53,013 nucleotides of DNA from Anaeromyxobacter sp. PSR-1 (GTDB lineage: Bacteria > Myxococcota > Myxococcia > Myxococcales > Anaeromyxobacteraceae), in NCBI RefSeq assembly GCF_000964525.1, contig NZ_BAZG01000013.1:1-53013 (forward strand), written 5' to 3'. The position numbers and the translations under genes were made by a program. Under the pieces are notes generated by a model. That model worked only from the letters and a program-made list of their open reading frames with translations, searched no databases and was not told the DNA's origin. Each line of letters opens with the position of its first letter. The first letter of the stretch is position 1. Positions 23,074-35,163 of this stretch are shown here, in pieces.

Positions 23074-23646
23074 ATGCAGAGGACCGTGACCTTCAACGAA
23101 CAGGTGCTCATCGAGGCCATCAAGGGTTTCACCACGATCATCGCCGTACTGATCGGCGGCTGGTACGTCAGCCGAGGACTTGAGAAGTTCAAGGCGGAGC
23201 AGATGGTGTCCGTCGAGATGCGGAAGCGGCAATACGACGCCCTGGTCCAGGTCTACGGAGCACTTGGGCGGGTGGAACGTCTGTTGTTCGAGATGGACGA
23301 ACGACGCGTTGGAATTGAGGATTTTGAGGCGGAGAGCGCTCGCACCAGGGGAGTCATCAGCGCGGCGAGCCTTCTGCTAGGCGTTGATCTTACTTGGGCC
23401 TGCACACGTCTTCTCGATCTCTACCACCAGCACGCGGTCGGCATCGCCGACGGTGAGATGAAGCCGTTCCACGAGAGTTCATGGGGCATCTGGCACCAGA
23501 TCGATGCGTGGAAGGAGCCGCTCATGGCCTTCCTGGCTCCGCTCAAGCCTCAGCAGGAAGTGTCGGACGATTGGATCGATAACGTCGACTACGGGTCTGA
23601 ATCTCCGAAGACAACTCAGGCCCCAAGGCCGAAGCCCGGGGCCTGA
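23074..23646 (+). CDS. membrane-anchored helical protein, probable moron
   Basis: From the ATG at 23074 (190 residues; longer starts have no ribosome site) the product shows a membrane segment at about 15-34 (FTTIIAVLIGGWYVSRGL), a basic helix KFKAEQMVSVEMRKRQYDALVQVYGALGRVERLLF, and a soluble helical domain with SLLLGVDLTWACTRLLDLYHQHAVGIADGE. The gene is visibly richer in A and T than the structural genes and carries rarer codons, a sign of separate origin. It converges on the next gene with 12 bases between stops. No family was recognised. Confidence 0.68.
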   Translation: MQRTVTFNEQVLIEAIKGFTTIIAVLIGGWYVSRGLEKFKAEQMVSVEMRKRQYDALVQVYGALGRVERLLFEMDERRVGIEDFEAESARTRGVISAASLLLGVDLTWACTRLLDLYHQHAVGIADGEMKPFHESSWGIWHQIDAWKEPLMAFLAPLKPQQEVSDDWIDNVDYGSESPKTTQAPRPKPGA

Positions 23647-23658
23647 CGGTGAGGCGCG

Positions 23659-24108
23659 CTACCTCAGCCCGGCGAGGGCGGCCCTCACGGCGTCCTTGAT
23701 GATCGCGTCCGTCTGCCGGTCCAGCCAGAGGATGCCCCGCACCGACCCGAGGTGCCGCCGCTTCGCCTCGGCCTCCGAGATCGCCTCGACGCCCTCGTGC
23801 TTCAGCTCGAAGCCGGACAGGTGGACCTGCGGGCTCTTCACGCCGACGTAGAGGCGGCGCCTCTCCTTCCCGGCCACCTTGTGCCAGGAGGTCTTCTTCT
23901 CGACCTTCAGGCCGGCCTCCTTGATCAGCCGCAAGACCGCCTCCCGGGAGCGCTCGACCTGCTTCTGGATGGCGGTGCGTTCGGCCTCCTTCGTCGCGGC
24001 CTTGGGCGGCCTGTCCTCCTTCACCGCCGGCTTCCCGACGGGCTTGGTCTCGGCGGTGATCTTCGACTCGGCCTTCGGGGCGGTCAGCTTCGTGGTCTTG
24101 GTCGTCAT
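23659..24108 (-). CDS. Lys/Ala-rich basic-tailed phage protein
   Basis: The ATG at 24108 follows AGGGAGAAGG. The 149-residue product has a histone-H1-like tail (residues 1-45, Lys/Ala/Pro/Thr-rich: MTTKTTKLTAPKAESK). A helix RTAIQKQVERSREAVLRLIKE follows, then a compact domain (TSWHKVAGKERRRLYVGV, VHLSGFELK, HLGSVRGILWLDRQTDAIIKDAV). The C-terminal domain looks like a small alpha/beta fold with DNA- or nucleotide-binding character. The role is unknown. It is transcribed leftward from the same spacer that holds a rightward promoter. Confidence 0.65.
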   Translation of the reverse strand: MTTKTTKLTAPKAESKITAETKPVGKPAVKEDRPPKAATKEAERTAIQKQVERSREAVLRLIKEAGLKVEKKTSWHKVAGKERRRLYVGVKSPQVHLSGFELKHEGVEAISEAEAKRRHLGSVRGILWLDRQTDAIIKDAVRAALAGLR

Positions 24109-24125
24109 GTCCTTCTCCCTGCCCA

Positions 24126-24154
24126 CTTGACTGTGGGTCAAGATGCACTATAAG
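24126..24154 (+). promoter_or_regulatory. sigma-70-like promoter with overlapping operator-like repeat
   Basis: TTGACT (24127-24132), 16 bases, TATAAG (24149-24154). The -35 lies in the inverted repeat CTTGAC-TGTGG-GTCAAG (24126-24142), so a bound dimer would block the promoter. Further palindromes (TTCCATGGAA near 24194-24203) lie downstream. The spacer 24109-24357 is AT-rich and separates divergent genes. Confidence 0.6.
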
Positions 24155-24357
24155 TGGAATCATCGAACCCGTACACCCAAACGGGATGTCACGTTCCATG
24201 GAATGACCGTTCACGACATGGATGTCATGGGTTGTAGGGCGTTGATGTCTCATGGACTTAAGAATATCAGCTGGTTGCCGTCCGGTTCGAGAGCTGTCAG
24301 ACCATCCAGATAGACCTGTGGTGGATCGGGGATGGACCCGAGAACGGAGGGCGAACG

Positions 24358-24624
24358 ATGGTCTACGTCATTGCGGTGCACATGGAGGGTGGGACGCAAC
24401 ACGAGCACATCGCGAGTGTGCGCTGGAGGGACCCTGCCGACGGGAAGTCGGATGTCGCCACTCGGGCGACGATGGTCGACTGGATCAAGAAGGGAGGCGA
24501 CGCCCGGGTGAACGACGGGCGCAACGAGGTGCAGGTCGGCGTCGTGGACGGGAACCCGCCATACCTCCGCACCTTCGCCGACGGGAAGCCGACGGACAAC
24601 CTGCTGGCGCTCCCCAGGTTCTAG
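24358..24624 (+). CDS. DUF3892 protein
   Basis: GGAGGG six bases before the ATG. The 88-residue protein matches the DUF3892 pattern along its whole length: YVIAVHMEGGTQHEHIASVRW, a TRATMVDWIKKGGDARV middle, VGVVDGNPPYLRTFADG and the very conserved end TDNLLALPRF. The family is small, widespread in bacteria and phages, and has no established function. It is the first gene behind the 24126-24154 promoter and belongs to the right-end cargo of the prophage. Confidence 0.9.
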   Translation: MVYVIAVHMEGGTQHEHIASVRWRDPADGKSDVATRATMVDWIKKGGDARVNDGRNEVQVGVVDGNPPYLRTFADGKPTDNLLALPRF

Positions 24625-24633
24625 GCGGACGCG

Positions 24634-24888
24634 ATGGCTCGTCCCACCTGCCCCGCGTGCCAGAATTCGCGATTCGAGGCTGTGAACTTCGAGCCCAGCG
24701 GTTCGAAGTTCAAGTTTGTGTCCGTCCAGTGCGCCAGCTGCGGTGCCATCGTCGGGGTCATGGACTACACGAACATCGGCGCTGAGCTGGGTTCCCTCAG
24801 GAAGGACGTGAAGAGGCTCTCGGATGCCGTCGAGCAGACGAAGAGCTACGTCCTGGACGTGCACCGCCTCGTCCAGCGTCGCTCGTGA
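24634..24888 (+). CDS. zinc-ribbon protein with C-terminal coiled coil
   Basis: An 84-residue protein. CPAC (residues 6-9) and CASC (33-36) flank a beta hairpin (FEPSGSKFKFVSVQ) and form one zinc ribbon. Residues 50-80 are a heptad-like helix (LGSLRKDVKRLSDAVEQTKSYVLDV). It lies nine bases after the DUF3892 gene, so it is probably co-transcribed. It is the last phage gene, 73 bases from the attR core. Function unknown. Confidence 0.72.
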   Translation: MARPTCPACQNSRFEAVNFEPSGSKFKFVSVQCASCGAIVGVMDYTNIGAELGSLRKDVKRLSDAVEQTKSYVLDVHRLVQRRS

Positions 24889-24961
24889 GCCGGACCGGGA
24901 AACCGTGTAACGGTGTAACGGGGCCACCCCAAGCCATGGACATCCTTGGCAGGGTAGGTGC

Positions 24962-25003
24962 CTGCAAAACCCGTATTCGGCGGTTCGAATCCGCCCGGTG
25001 CCT
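24962..25003 (+). repeat. attR core (42-bp direct repeat)
   Basis: An exact copy of 254-295, the 3' part of tRNA-Cys. Upstream sequence is phage-derived and does not restore the tRNA 5' half, so this copy is not a functional tRNA. Confidence 0.95.
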
Positions 25004-25027
25004 CTCGAACATCACGAGGAATCCAGG

Positions 25028-25048
25028 AGGGCGCCCGTCGGGCGCCCT
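25028..25048 (+). terminator. original tRNA-Cys terminator
   Basis: AGGGCGCCC (25028-25036), 3-base loop, GGGCGCCCT (25040-25048), followed by TCGTCGTT. It sits 24 bases after attR, where a terminator for the uninterrupted tRNA gene would be. Integration moved it 24.7 kb away from the functional tRNA. Confidence 0.7.
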
Positions 25049-25098
25049 TCGTCGTTGGGGCAGGTGGGAGCAGCCGTCGACGGCCCCGGAGCAGACCC

Positions 25099-25845
25099 AT
25101 GGCCGAGAACAAGTACGACGACGCCGTCGTGTTCACGAACTACAGCCGGATGCCCCGGTCCGTCGGCGGCCTGGCCGAGGCCGGCGAGTGGCCGGCGTTC
25201 CGGGCCCTGCTGCCGGAACTCCGGGGGAAGCGGGTGCTCGACCTCGGCTGCGGCTTCGGGTGGCACTGCCGCCATGCGTTGGAGCAGGGCGCGAGCGCCG
25301 TGGTCGGCGTCGACGTCTCCGAGCGGATGCTCGAGCGCGCGCGGGCGCTGGGCGCCGACGCCAGGCTCAGCTACGTGCAGGCGGCCATCGAGGACCTCGA
25401 GCTCCCGCCCGCGTCCTTCGACGTGGTGATCAGCTCGCTGGCGCTCCACTACGTGGCCGACCTGCCGAAGGTCCTCGCGCAGGTCCGCGCGTGGCTTCGC
25501 CCGGGGGGCGCGCTGGTGTTCTCGGTGGAGCATCCGATCTTCACCGCCCGCGCCGAGCAGGACTGGTGCCTGGGGCCGGACGGCGCGCGGCGCCACTGGC
25601 CGGTGGACGGCTACCAGGACGAGGGGCCGCGCACGACGACGTGGATGGGCGCGCCCGTCGTGAAGCACCACCGGACCGTCGCCACCTGGGTGGACTCGGT
25701 GCTCGAGGCCGGGTTCCGCCTGGAGCGGCTGGTCGAGCCCCAGCCGCCGCCGGAGCTCCTGGAGCTGCACCCGGACTGGAAGGACGAGCGCCGGCGCCCG
25801 ATGATGCTGCTCGTGTCGGCCCGCGGGGATGCGCACGGTGAGTGA
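25099..25845 (+). CDS. class I SAM-dependent methyltransferase
   Basis: The 248-residue enzyme starts at an ATG behind GGAG. Motif I is VLDLGCGFGWHCRHA (about residues 46-60), VVGVDVSERMLERAR binds the ribose, and the post-I acidic region and motif IV are FDVVISSLALHYVADL. LRPGGALVFSVEHPIF follows, as in UbiE/COQ5-type methyltransferases. The C-terminal region (HRTVATWVDSVLEAGFRLERL ... PEW/PDWKDERRRPMMLLV) is typical of this group acting on small molecules. The substrate cannot be told. It is the first host gene past the prophage. Confidence 0.9.
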   Translation: MAENKYDDAVVFTNYSRMPRSVGGLAEAGEWPAFRALLPELRGKRVLDLGCGFGWHCRHALEQGASAVVGVDVSERMLERARALGADARLSYVQAAIEDLELPPASFDVVISSLALHYVADLPKVLAQVRAWLRPGGALVFSVEHPIFTARAEQDWCLGPDGARRHWPVDGYQDEGPRTTTWMGAPVVKHHRTVATWVDSVLEAGFRLERLVEPQPPPELLELHPDWKDERRRPMMLLVSARGDAHGE

Positions 25846-25860
25846 ACTCGCTCGCAGGTC

Positions 25861-25960
25861 TTGAAGCACCCGGGCCGTCACCACCTGGGTGAGCCAGGTT
25901 CGCGGCGCCGGGCTTCGCCGGGTGCGGCTGCTCGAGCCTCGGCCGCCGCCGGAGGGATCT
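25861..25960 (+). pseudogene. decayed partial copy of the methyltransferase 3' region
   Basis: The stretch TTGAAGCAC ... GCCGTCACCACCTGGGTG ... CTGCTCGAGCCTCGGCCGCCGCCGGAG resembles bases 25664-25760 of the intact gene, which encode VKHH-TVATWVDSVLEAGFRL-LVEPQPPPE. After a one-base deletion it reads [20 protein letters not shown]. It has no start and no conserved motif I, so it is a remnant, either of a tandem duplication or of a lost paralogue. The remaining bases to 26203 hold no convincing gene and should contain the promoter for the chemoreceptor. Confidence 0.6.
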
Positions 25961-26203
25961 CGCCGCGCGGAGGGCGCTTCGTGGCGCGTCCCGAGGCCCT
26001 GTCTGCGGCAGGCGGCCGCGCCCGCGAGGAACGCAGACGTCGCCGGGTCGCCGGCGGCCGCTCACACCGGTCCCGGCGGCGCACATCGCCGGTCGCCCCC
26101 GGACGCTCCGCTCGCCGACCTGGTGCGTCGACACGCTTCCTGCATGAACGCATGCACGGGGGCCGGGTGGACCGCACGCCGAGGCTCCTCACGGGATACC
26201 GAC

Positions 26204-27754
26204 ATGCTCGCCAACCTGAAGATCCGCACCAAGCTCGCCCTCCTCGTCGTCGTGGCCTCCCTCGCGCTCCTCGCCGTCGCCTCCGCCGCGCTGGTGCAAG
26301 GGCGCGCGAGCGACGCCACCATCGGCCGCATGGCCGGGAGCGACCTCGATCTCCTGGTCGGCCTCGAGTCGATGTACTCGGCGGGCCTGCAGACCGGGCA
26401 GGCGACCCGCAACGTCCTGCTCAACCCGGCCGACGGCACCGCCAAGAAGAACTACCGGGACGCGCACGAGGCGTTCTCGAAGACCCTCGAGGACGCGCGG
26501 CAGCTCGCGCCTCCCGAGCTGAAGGCCCGGCTGCAGGACGTCGACCGCCTCTGGGCCGCGGACCACGTGCTCAAGCAGGAGGTGATGAAGCTCTCCGAGG
26601 CCGGCGACCGCGACGAGGCCGTCGCGCTCCTGGTGGGCAAGGAGACGCCGGCGTGGCGCGAGGTGAAGCAGGTCATCCTCGAGCTCCGCGACGAGCAGCG
26701 GCGCGCGTTCTCGAGGAGCGAGGAGGCTGCCCTCCGCACGACCGCCGTGGTGAGGCAGGTGGTGATCGCCACGATCGTCGCGGCCGCAGCGGTCTTCGTC
26801 CTCCTCTCCGTGGTCCTCGCGCGGAGCATCGCCGCTCCACTGCGGGAGGCCGTCCGGGTCGCGGCGGCGATCTCGCGCGGCGACCTGACGGTGACCGTCG
26901 CGGCCGATCGTCGCGACGAGGTCGGTCAGCTCCACGCGGAGCTGGGCGCCATGGCGCAGAAGCTGGCCCAGGTGATCGGCGAGGTCCGGAGCGGCGCGGA
27001 GGCGCTGGCCGGCGCCTCGCAGCAGGTCTCCGCGACGTCCCAGGCGCTCTCGCAGGGCACCGGCGAGCAGGCGAGCAGCGTGGAGGAGACGACGGCGTCG
27101 CTCGAGGAGATGAGCGCGTCGATCACCCAGAACGCGGAGAGCTCCCGGGCGACGGAGGCGGCCTCGAACGAGAGCGCCGCGAACGCGGAGGAGGGCGGGA
27201 GGTCGGTCCGGCAGACCGTCGGCGCGATGAAGGCGATCGTGGAGAAGATCTCGATCATCGAGGAGATCGCCTACCAGACGAACCTGCTCGCCCTGAACGC
27301 GGCCATCGAGGCCGCGCGGGCGGGAGAGCACGGCCGGGGGTTCGCCGTGGTGGCGACCGAGGTCCGGAAGCTCGCGGAGCGCTCGCAGAGGGCCGCCCAG
27401 GACATCGGCGGCCTGGCCGGGTCGAGCGTCGCGGCCGCCGAGCGCTCGGGCGAGCTCGTCGAGACGCTGGTGCCGGCGATCCGCAGGACCGCGGCGCTGG
27501 TCCACGAGGTGGCGGCGGCCTCCCGGGAGCAGTCCGCCGGCGTCGGGCAGGTCTCGAAGGCGATGGCGCTCGTCGATCAGGTGACGCAGCGGAACGCGTC
27601 CGCCGCCGAGGAGCTCAGCTCCACCGCCGAGGAGATGGCGTCGCAGGCGGAGGGGCTGCAGCAGCTCATCTCGTTCTTCCAGGTGAAGCGCGAGGGCGCT
27701 CGCGCCGCGGTCGCCGCGCAGCCGCCGCAGCACGTGCCAGCCTCGGGGCGGTGA
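26204..27754 (+). CDS. methyl-accepting chemotaxis protein
   Basis: A 516-residue chemoreceptor. TM1 spans about 8-31 ([22 protein letters not shown]), a four-helix-bundle sensor about 35-190 ([24 protein letters not shown], typical 4HB_MCP), TM2 about 190-212 ([20 protein letters not shown]), HAMP about 213-265, then the signalling coiled coil. The CheA/CheW-binding tip reads [20 protein letters not shown]. Methylation helices contain [13 protein letters not shown] and [14 protein letters not shown]. No CheR-tethering pentapeptide is present at the C-terminus. It is alone here, without other che genes. Confidence 0.93.
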   Translation: MLANLKIRTKLALLVVVASLALLAVASAALVQGRASDATIGRMAGSDLDLLVGLESMYSAGLQTGQATRNVLLNPADGTAKKNYRDAHEAFSKTLEDARQLAPPELKARLQDVDRLWAADHVLKQEVMKLSEAGDRDEAVALLVGKETPAWREVKQVILELRDEQRRAFSRSEEAALRTTAVVRQVVIATIVAAAAVFVLLSVVLARSIAAPLREAVRVAAAISRGDLTVTVAADRRDEVGQLHAELGAMAQKLAQVIGEVRSGAEALAGASQQVSATSQALSQGTGEQASSVEETTASLEEMSASITQNAESSRATEAASNESAANAEEGGRSVRQTVGAMKAIVEKISIIEEIAYQTNLLALNAAIEAARAGEHGRGFAVVATEVRKLAERSQRAAQDIGGLAGSSVAAAERSGELVETLVPAIRRTAALVHEVAAASREQSAGVGQVSKAMALVDQVTQRNASAAEELSSTAEEMASQAEGLQQLISFFQVKREGARAAVAAQPPQHVPASGR

Positions 27755-27919
27755 CTGGAGAGCCCCGGGCGCAGGGGGAGCAAGAAGTGGCTGGGGGGTT
27801 GCCTGCAACTCGCAGGGCCCCTGCGCGCCGGGAGGACGAAACCTAGTTTACTCAGCGTCCTCGCGCAAGGATTCGCACGCGCGGACGCGCGAATTGTCGT
27901 GGAGCACACGCGCGCACAT

Positions 27920-27946
27920 CACGCCGGGTGACACGCACCCGGCGTG
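27920..27946. terminator. bidirectional hairpin between convergent genes
   Basis: A perfect 11-bp stem, CACGCCGGGTG (27920-27930) and CACCCGGCGTG (27936-27946), with a 5-base loop lies 14 bases past the stop of the leftward alcohol dehydrogenase and downstream of the chemoreceptor gene. No T run. Confidence 0.6.
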
Positions 27947-27960
27947 ACGGCGGCGCACGG

Positions 27961-29004
27961 CTACAGCGAGGCGAGGTCGATGACGAAGCGGTACCGCACG
28001 TCGCCGCGGATCATCCGCTCGTAGGCCTCGTTGATCTTCTCGATCGGGATGACCTCCACGTCCGAGACGACCTGCTTCTCGGCGCAGAAGTCCAGCATCT
28101 CCTGCGTCTCGGCGATGCCGCCGATCAGCGAGCCGGCCAGCGTGCGGCGGCCGCCGATGAGCGAGTGCGCGTGCAGGGGGGTGCGCTCGGGCGGCACGCC
28201 CACCAGCACCATCGCCCCGTCCACCTTCACCATCCCCAGGTACCTGTCGTAGTCGTGCGGCGCCGAGATGGTGTCGAGGATGAAGTCGAAGTGGTTGTGC
28301 AGCCGGCGGAAGGTGGCGTCGTCGCGGGTCAGCGCGAAGCCGCTCGCGCCCAGGCGTCGCGCGTCGGTCTCCTTGCCCGGCGAGGTGCTGAGCATGGTGA
28401 CCTCCGCGCCCATCGCCGCGGCGAGCTTCACCGCCATGTGGCCGAGGCCGCCCAGGCCGACCACGCCGACCTTCTGGCCCGGCCCCACCTTCCAGTGGCG
28501 CAGCGGCGAGTAGGTGGTGATGCCGGCGCAGAGGAGCGGCGCGGCCGCGGCGAGGTCGAGCGACGGCGAGACCTTCAGCGCGAAGTCCTCGGTCACCACC
28601 ACCTGCTTCGAGTAGCCGCCGTGCGTCGGCGTCCGGCGGTCCATCTCGGTGCTGTTGTAGGTCCAGGCCGGGCCGCGCTCGCAGAACTGCTCGAGGTCGC
28701 GCCGGCACGGCTCGCAGGTGCGGCACGAGTCCACCAGGCAGCCGACGCCGGCGTGATCGCCGGGCCGGAAGCGCGTGACCTTCGCGCCGACGCGGGCGAC
28801 GCGGCCGACGATCTCGTGGCCCGGCACCATCGGGAAGGTGGCCCCGCCCCACTCGTCGCGCGCCTGGTGGAGGTCCGAGTGGCAGACGCCGCAGTAGGCG
28901 ACGTCGATGAGGACGTCGCGCTCGCCCACCTCGCGGCGCTCGATGGCGTGGGGGACGAGGGGCGCGCCGGCGGCCGGCGCGGCCCAGGCCTTGACCTGAG
29001 TCAT
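27961..29004 (-). CDS. zinc-dependent NAD(P)H alcohol/aldehyde dehydrogenase (YahK/CAD-like)
   Basis: The 347-residue medium-chain dehydrogenase has the catalytic zinc ligands in CGVCHSDLH and GHEIVG, the structural zinc cluster CRTCEPCRRDLEQFC, and a Rossmann motif VGVVGLGGLGHMAVKLA. The end has EVIPIEKINEAYERMIRGDVRYRFVID. It fits the cinnamyl-alcohol-dehydrogenase branch represented by E. coli YahK, which reduces many aldehydes with NADPH. GGAGGCAAC precedes the ATG. It is a single gene. The physiological substrate is unknown. Confidence 0.93.
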   Translation of the reverse strand: MTQVKAWAAPAAGAPLVPHAIERREVGERDVLIDVAYCGVCHSDLHQARDEWGGATFPMVPGHEIVGRVARVGAKVTRFRPGDHAGVGCLVDSCRTCEPCRRDLEQFCERGPAWTYNSTEMDRRTPTHGGYSKQVVVTEDFALKVSPSLDLAAAAPLLCAGITTYSPLRHWKVGPGQKVGVVGLGGLGHMAVKLAAAMGAEVTMLSTSPGKETDARRLGASGFALTRDDATFRRLHNHFDFILDTISAPHDYDRYLGMVKVDGAMVLVGVPPERTPLHAHSLIGGRRTLAGSLIGGIAETQEMLDFCAEKQVVSDVEVIPIEKINEAYERMIRGDVRYRFVIDLASL

Positions 29005-29188
29005 GTGGTGTTGCCTCCTGTAGACGATCTCGAGGGGGACGGTTCTAGCGCCGGGCGCCCGCGCCGCAGCGAAATTCGCGCGCGGGCGCGGCGGGACGGT
29101 CGGGCTCGCCCGTCGGCGTGCGGCCGCCGGTCGCGCCGCCGGGCCGGGGAGGCTGGCCGGCGCGGGGAGGCGGCGTTAGACGACGGGG

Positions 29189-29503
29189 ATGGCCACCGAG
29201 CTGTGCCAGTACTGCGGCGTCGATCTGGACGAGGTGCCGCCCGCGCAGGAGACCGGCTGGCTGTACGGGGTGGAGTGCAGCCGCTGCCCGGCGGATCGCC
29301 GCCGCTCGCTGGTGCTGCCCCGCCGCGAGCGCGCCACCGAGCTGACGTGCCCGGGCTGCGGCGCGCGGCTCGCGCCCGCCGAGCAGCACCCGGACGTGCT
29401 GGTGGTGAAGCAGGTGACCTACGAGATCTGCAGCGCCTGCGGCGAGCGCTGCGGGGTGGCCGCCATCCGCAAGGTGCGCGACGTGAGCGGCGGCACCATG
29501 TAG
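29189..29503 (+). CDS. zinc-ribbon protein
   Basis: A 104-residue protein with four CxxC-type pairs: CQYCGVDLD, CSRCPADR, CPGCGARL and CSACGERCG. It may hold two zinc ribbons separated by a basic stretch (RRRSLVLPRRER). No enzyme motif is present. It stands alone, reading toward the leftward lipid cluster with 15 bases between the stops. Function unknown. Confidence 0.75.
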   Translation: MATELCQYCGVDLDEVPPAQETGWLYGVECSRCPADRRRSLVLPRRERATELTCPGCGARLAPAEQHPDVLVVKQVTYEICSACGERCGVAAIRKVRDVSGGTM

Positions 29504-29518
29504 CGCCGCCGCGCGCGC

Positions 29519-30537
29519 TCACCGCCCGCGGAGCAGCTCGGCCACGGTCTCCGGCGCCTTGCGCGCGCGGACGTTCTTCTCCAGCCACTGCACGGTGTCG
29601 AAGAGCGTCTCCTGCGGATCGCGCGCCGAGAACCCGAGCGCCTCCTCCGCCTTGCGCGAGTCGCAGTACCAGAAGTGCTCGCCCATCTCGACCGAGGGCG
29701 CGTCGATGGGCGCCTCGGCGCCGCGCCACCCGGAGAGCTTCTCGAGCAGCCGCGCCCCGGCGACGTTCAGGCCCCCCGGCAGCGCCAGCCGCGGCGCGGG
29801 CACGCCCGAGAGCCGCTCCAGGCGGCCGAAGAAGTCGCGGAAGCTCAGGTTCGCGCCGCCGAGCAGGTACCGCTCGCCGGGCCGCCCGCGCTCGAGCGCC
29901 GCCGCGAACGCGCGCGCCGCGTCGCGGACGTCCACGAAGGAGAGGCCGCCGGTGGGCATCGCCGGGATGCGCCGCTCCAGGAACTTGAACACGACGTCGG
30001 TGGAGGAGAGGCGGGTGTCGCCCGGGCCGAGCAGGAGCGACGGGTTCAGCACCACCAGCGGGAGCCCGGTGTCGCGGTGGATCCGGAGCGCGGCCTTCTC
30101 CTGGAAGATCTTGGAGAGGTAGTAGGGCCAGCCCGCCACCGCGGCGATGGGGTAGGGGTCGGCCTCGGTGGCGACCCGCTCCTCCTTCGACACGGCGATG
30201 GTGCCGGAGGTGGAGGCGAGGACCACGCGCCGCACGCCCGCGGCGACGCAGGCCTCCAGCAGCCGGCGGGTGCCCTGCACGTGCAGCTCGTACAGGCGCG
30301 CCGGCTCGGCGGGATCGAAGTCCACCTGGCCGGCGAGGTGGAACACCGCGTCCACCCCGTCGAGCGCGGCCCGGACCGCCTCGGCGTCCTCGAGCGCGGC
30401 GCGGCGCACGTCGGCGCCGAGCGCCTCGGCCTCCGGCGCGGCCGAGCGCTGCAGCAGCCGGAGGCGGTGGCCGGCCCGGGCGAGCAGCGGGACGAGCGCG
30501 GCGCCGAGGAACCCGGTGCCGCCGGTGACGAGCAGGT

Positions 30538-30541
<4 letters not shown>
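29519..30541 (-). CDS. NAD-dependent epimerase/dehydratase-type reductase, last gene of ether-lipid cluster
   Basis: A GTG at 30541 overlaps the stop of the large fusion gene (GTGA) and gives 340 residues. The extended-SDR signature is clear: LLVTGGTGFLGAALV near the N-terminus, VFHLAGQVDFDP, STSGTIAVS, active-site YYLSK (YxxxK), and the NPSLLLGPGD strand. Such proteins reduce or dehydrate sugars, dihydroflavonol- or 3-ketosteroid-like substrates. In an ether-lipid context a reduction or dehydration of a lipid-linked keto group is a reasonable inference. It is translationally coupled to the fusion enzyme. Confidence 0.85.
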
Positions 30542-35160
<4,619 letters not shown>

Positions 35161-35163
35161 CGC

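Larger units (their letters stand above)
254..25003. mobile_element. HK97-type siphophage prophage, 24.75 kb, in tRNA-Cys
   Basis: The element is bounded by the 42-bp att repeat, has an integrase at its left end, and carries a collinear head and tail module (terminase to tail tip, 7607-22309). Portal, ClpP-like protease and capsid are in HK97 order, and the tail-tip pair DUF2460/DUF2163 is like that of gene transfer agents and related siphophages. No endolysin, holin, spanin, CI-like repressor, excisionase, replicase or helicase could be recognised. It could be a small temperate phage with unrecognised lysis and control genes, a phage-derived particle producer, or a decayed prophage. All recognisable structural frames are intact. 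Confidence 0.93.

Noticed and set aside
24962-25003. second tRNA-Cys gene
   Set aside because: Only the 3' part is present. The bases before it do not pair to form acceptor and D arms, so it is the attR core.
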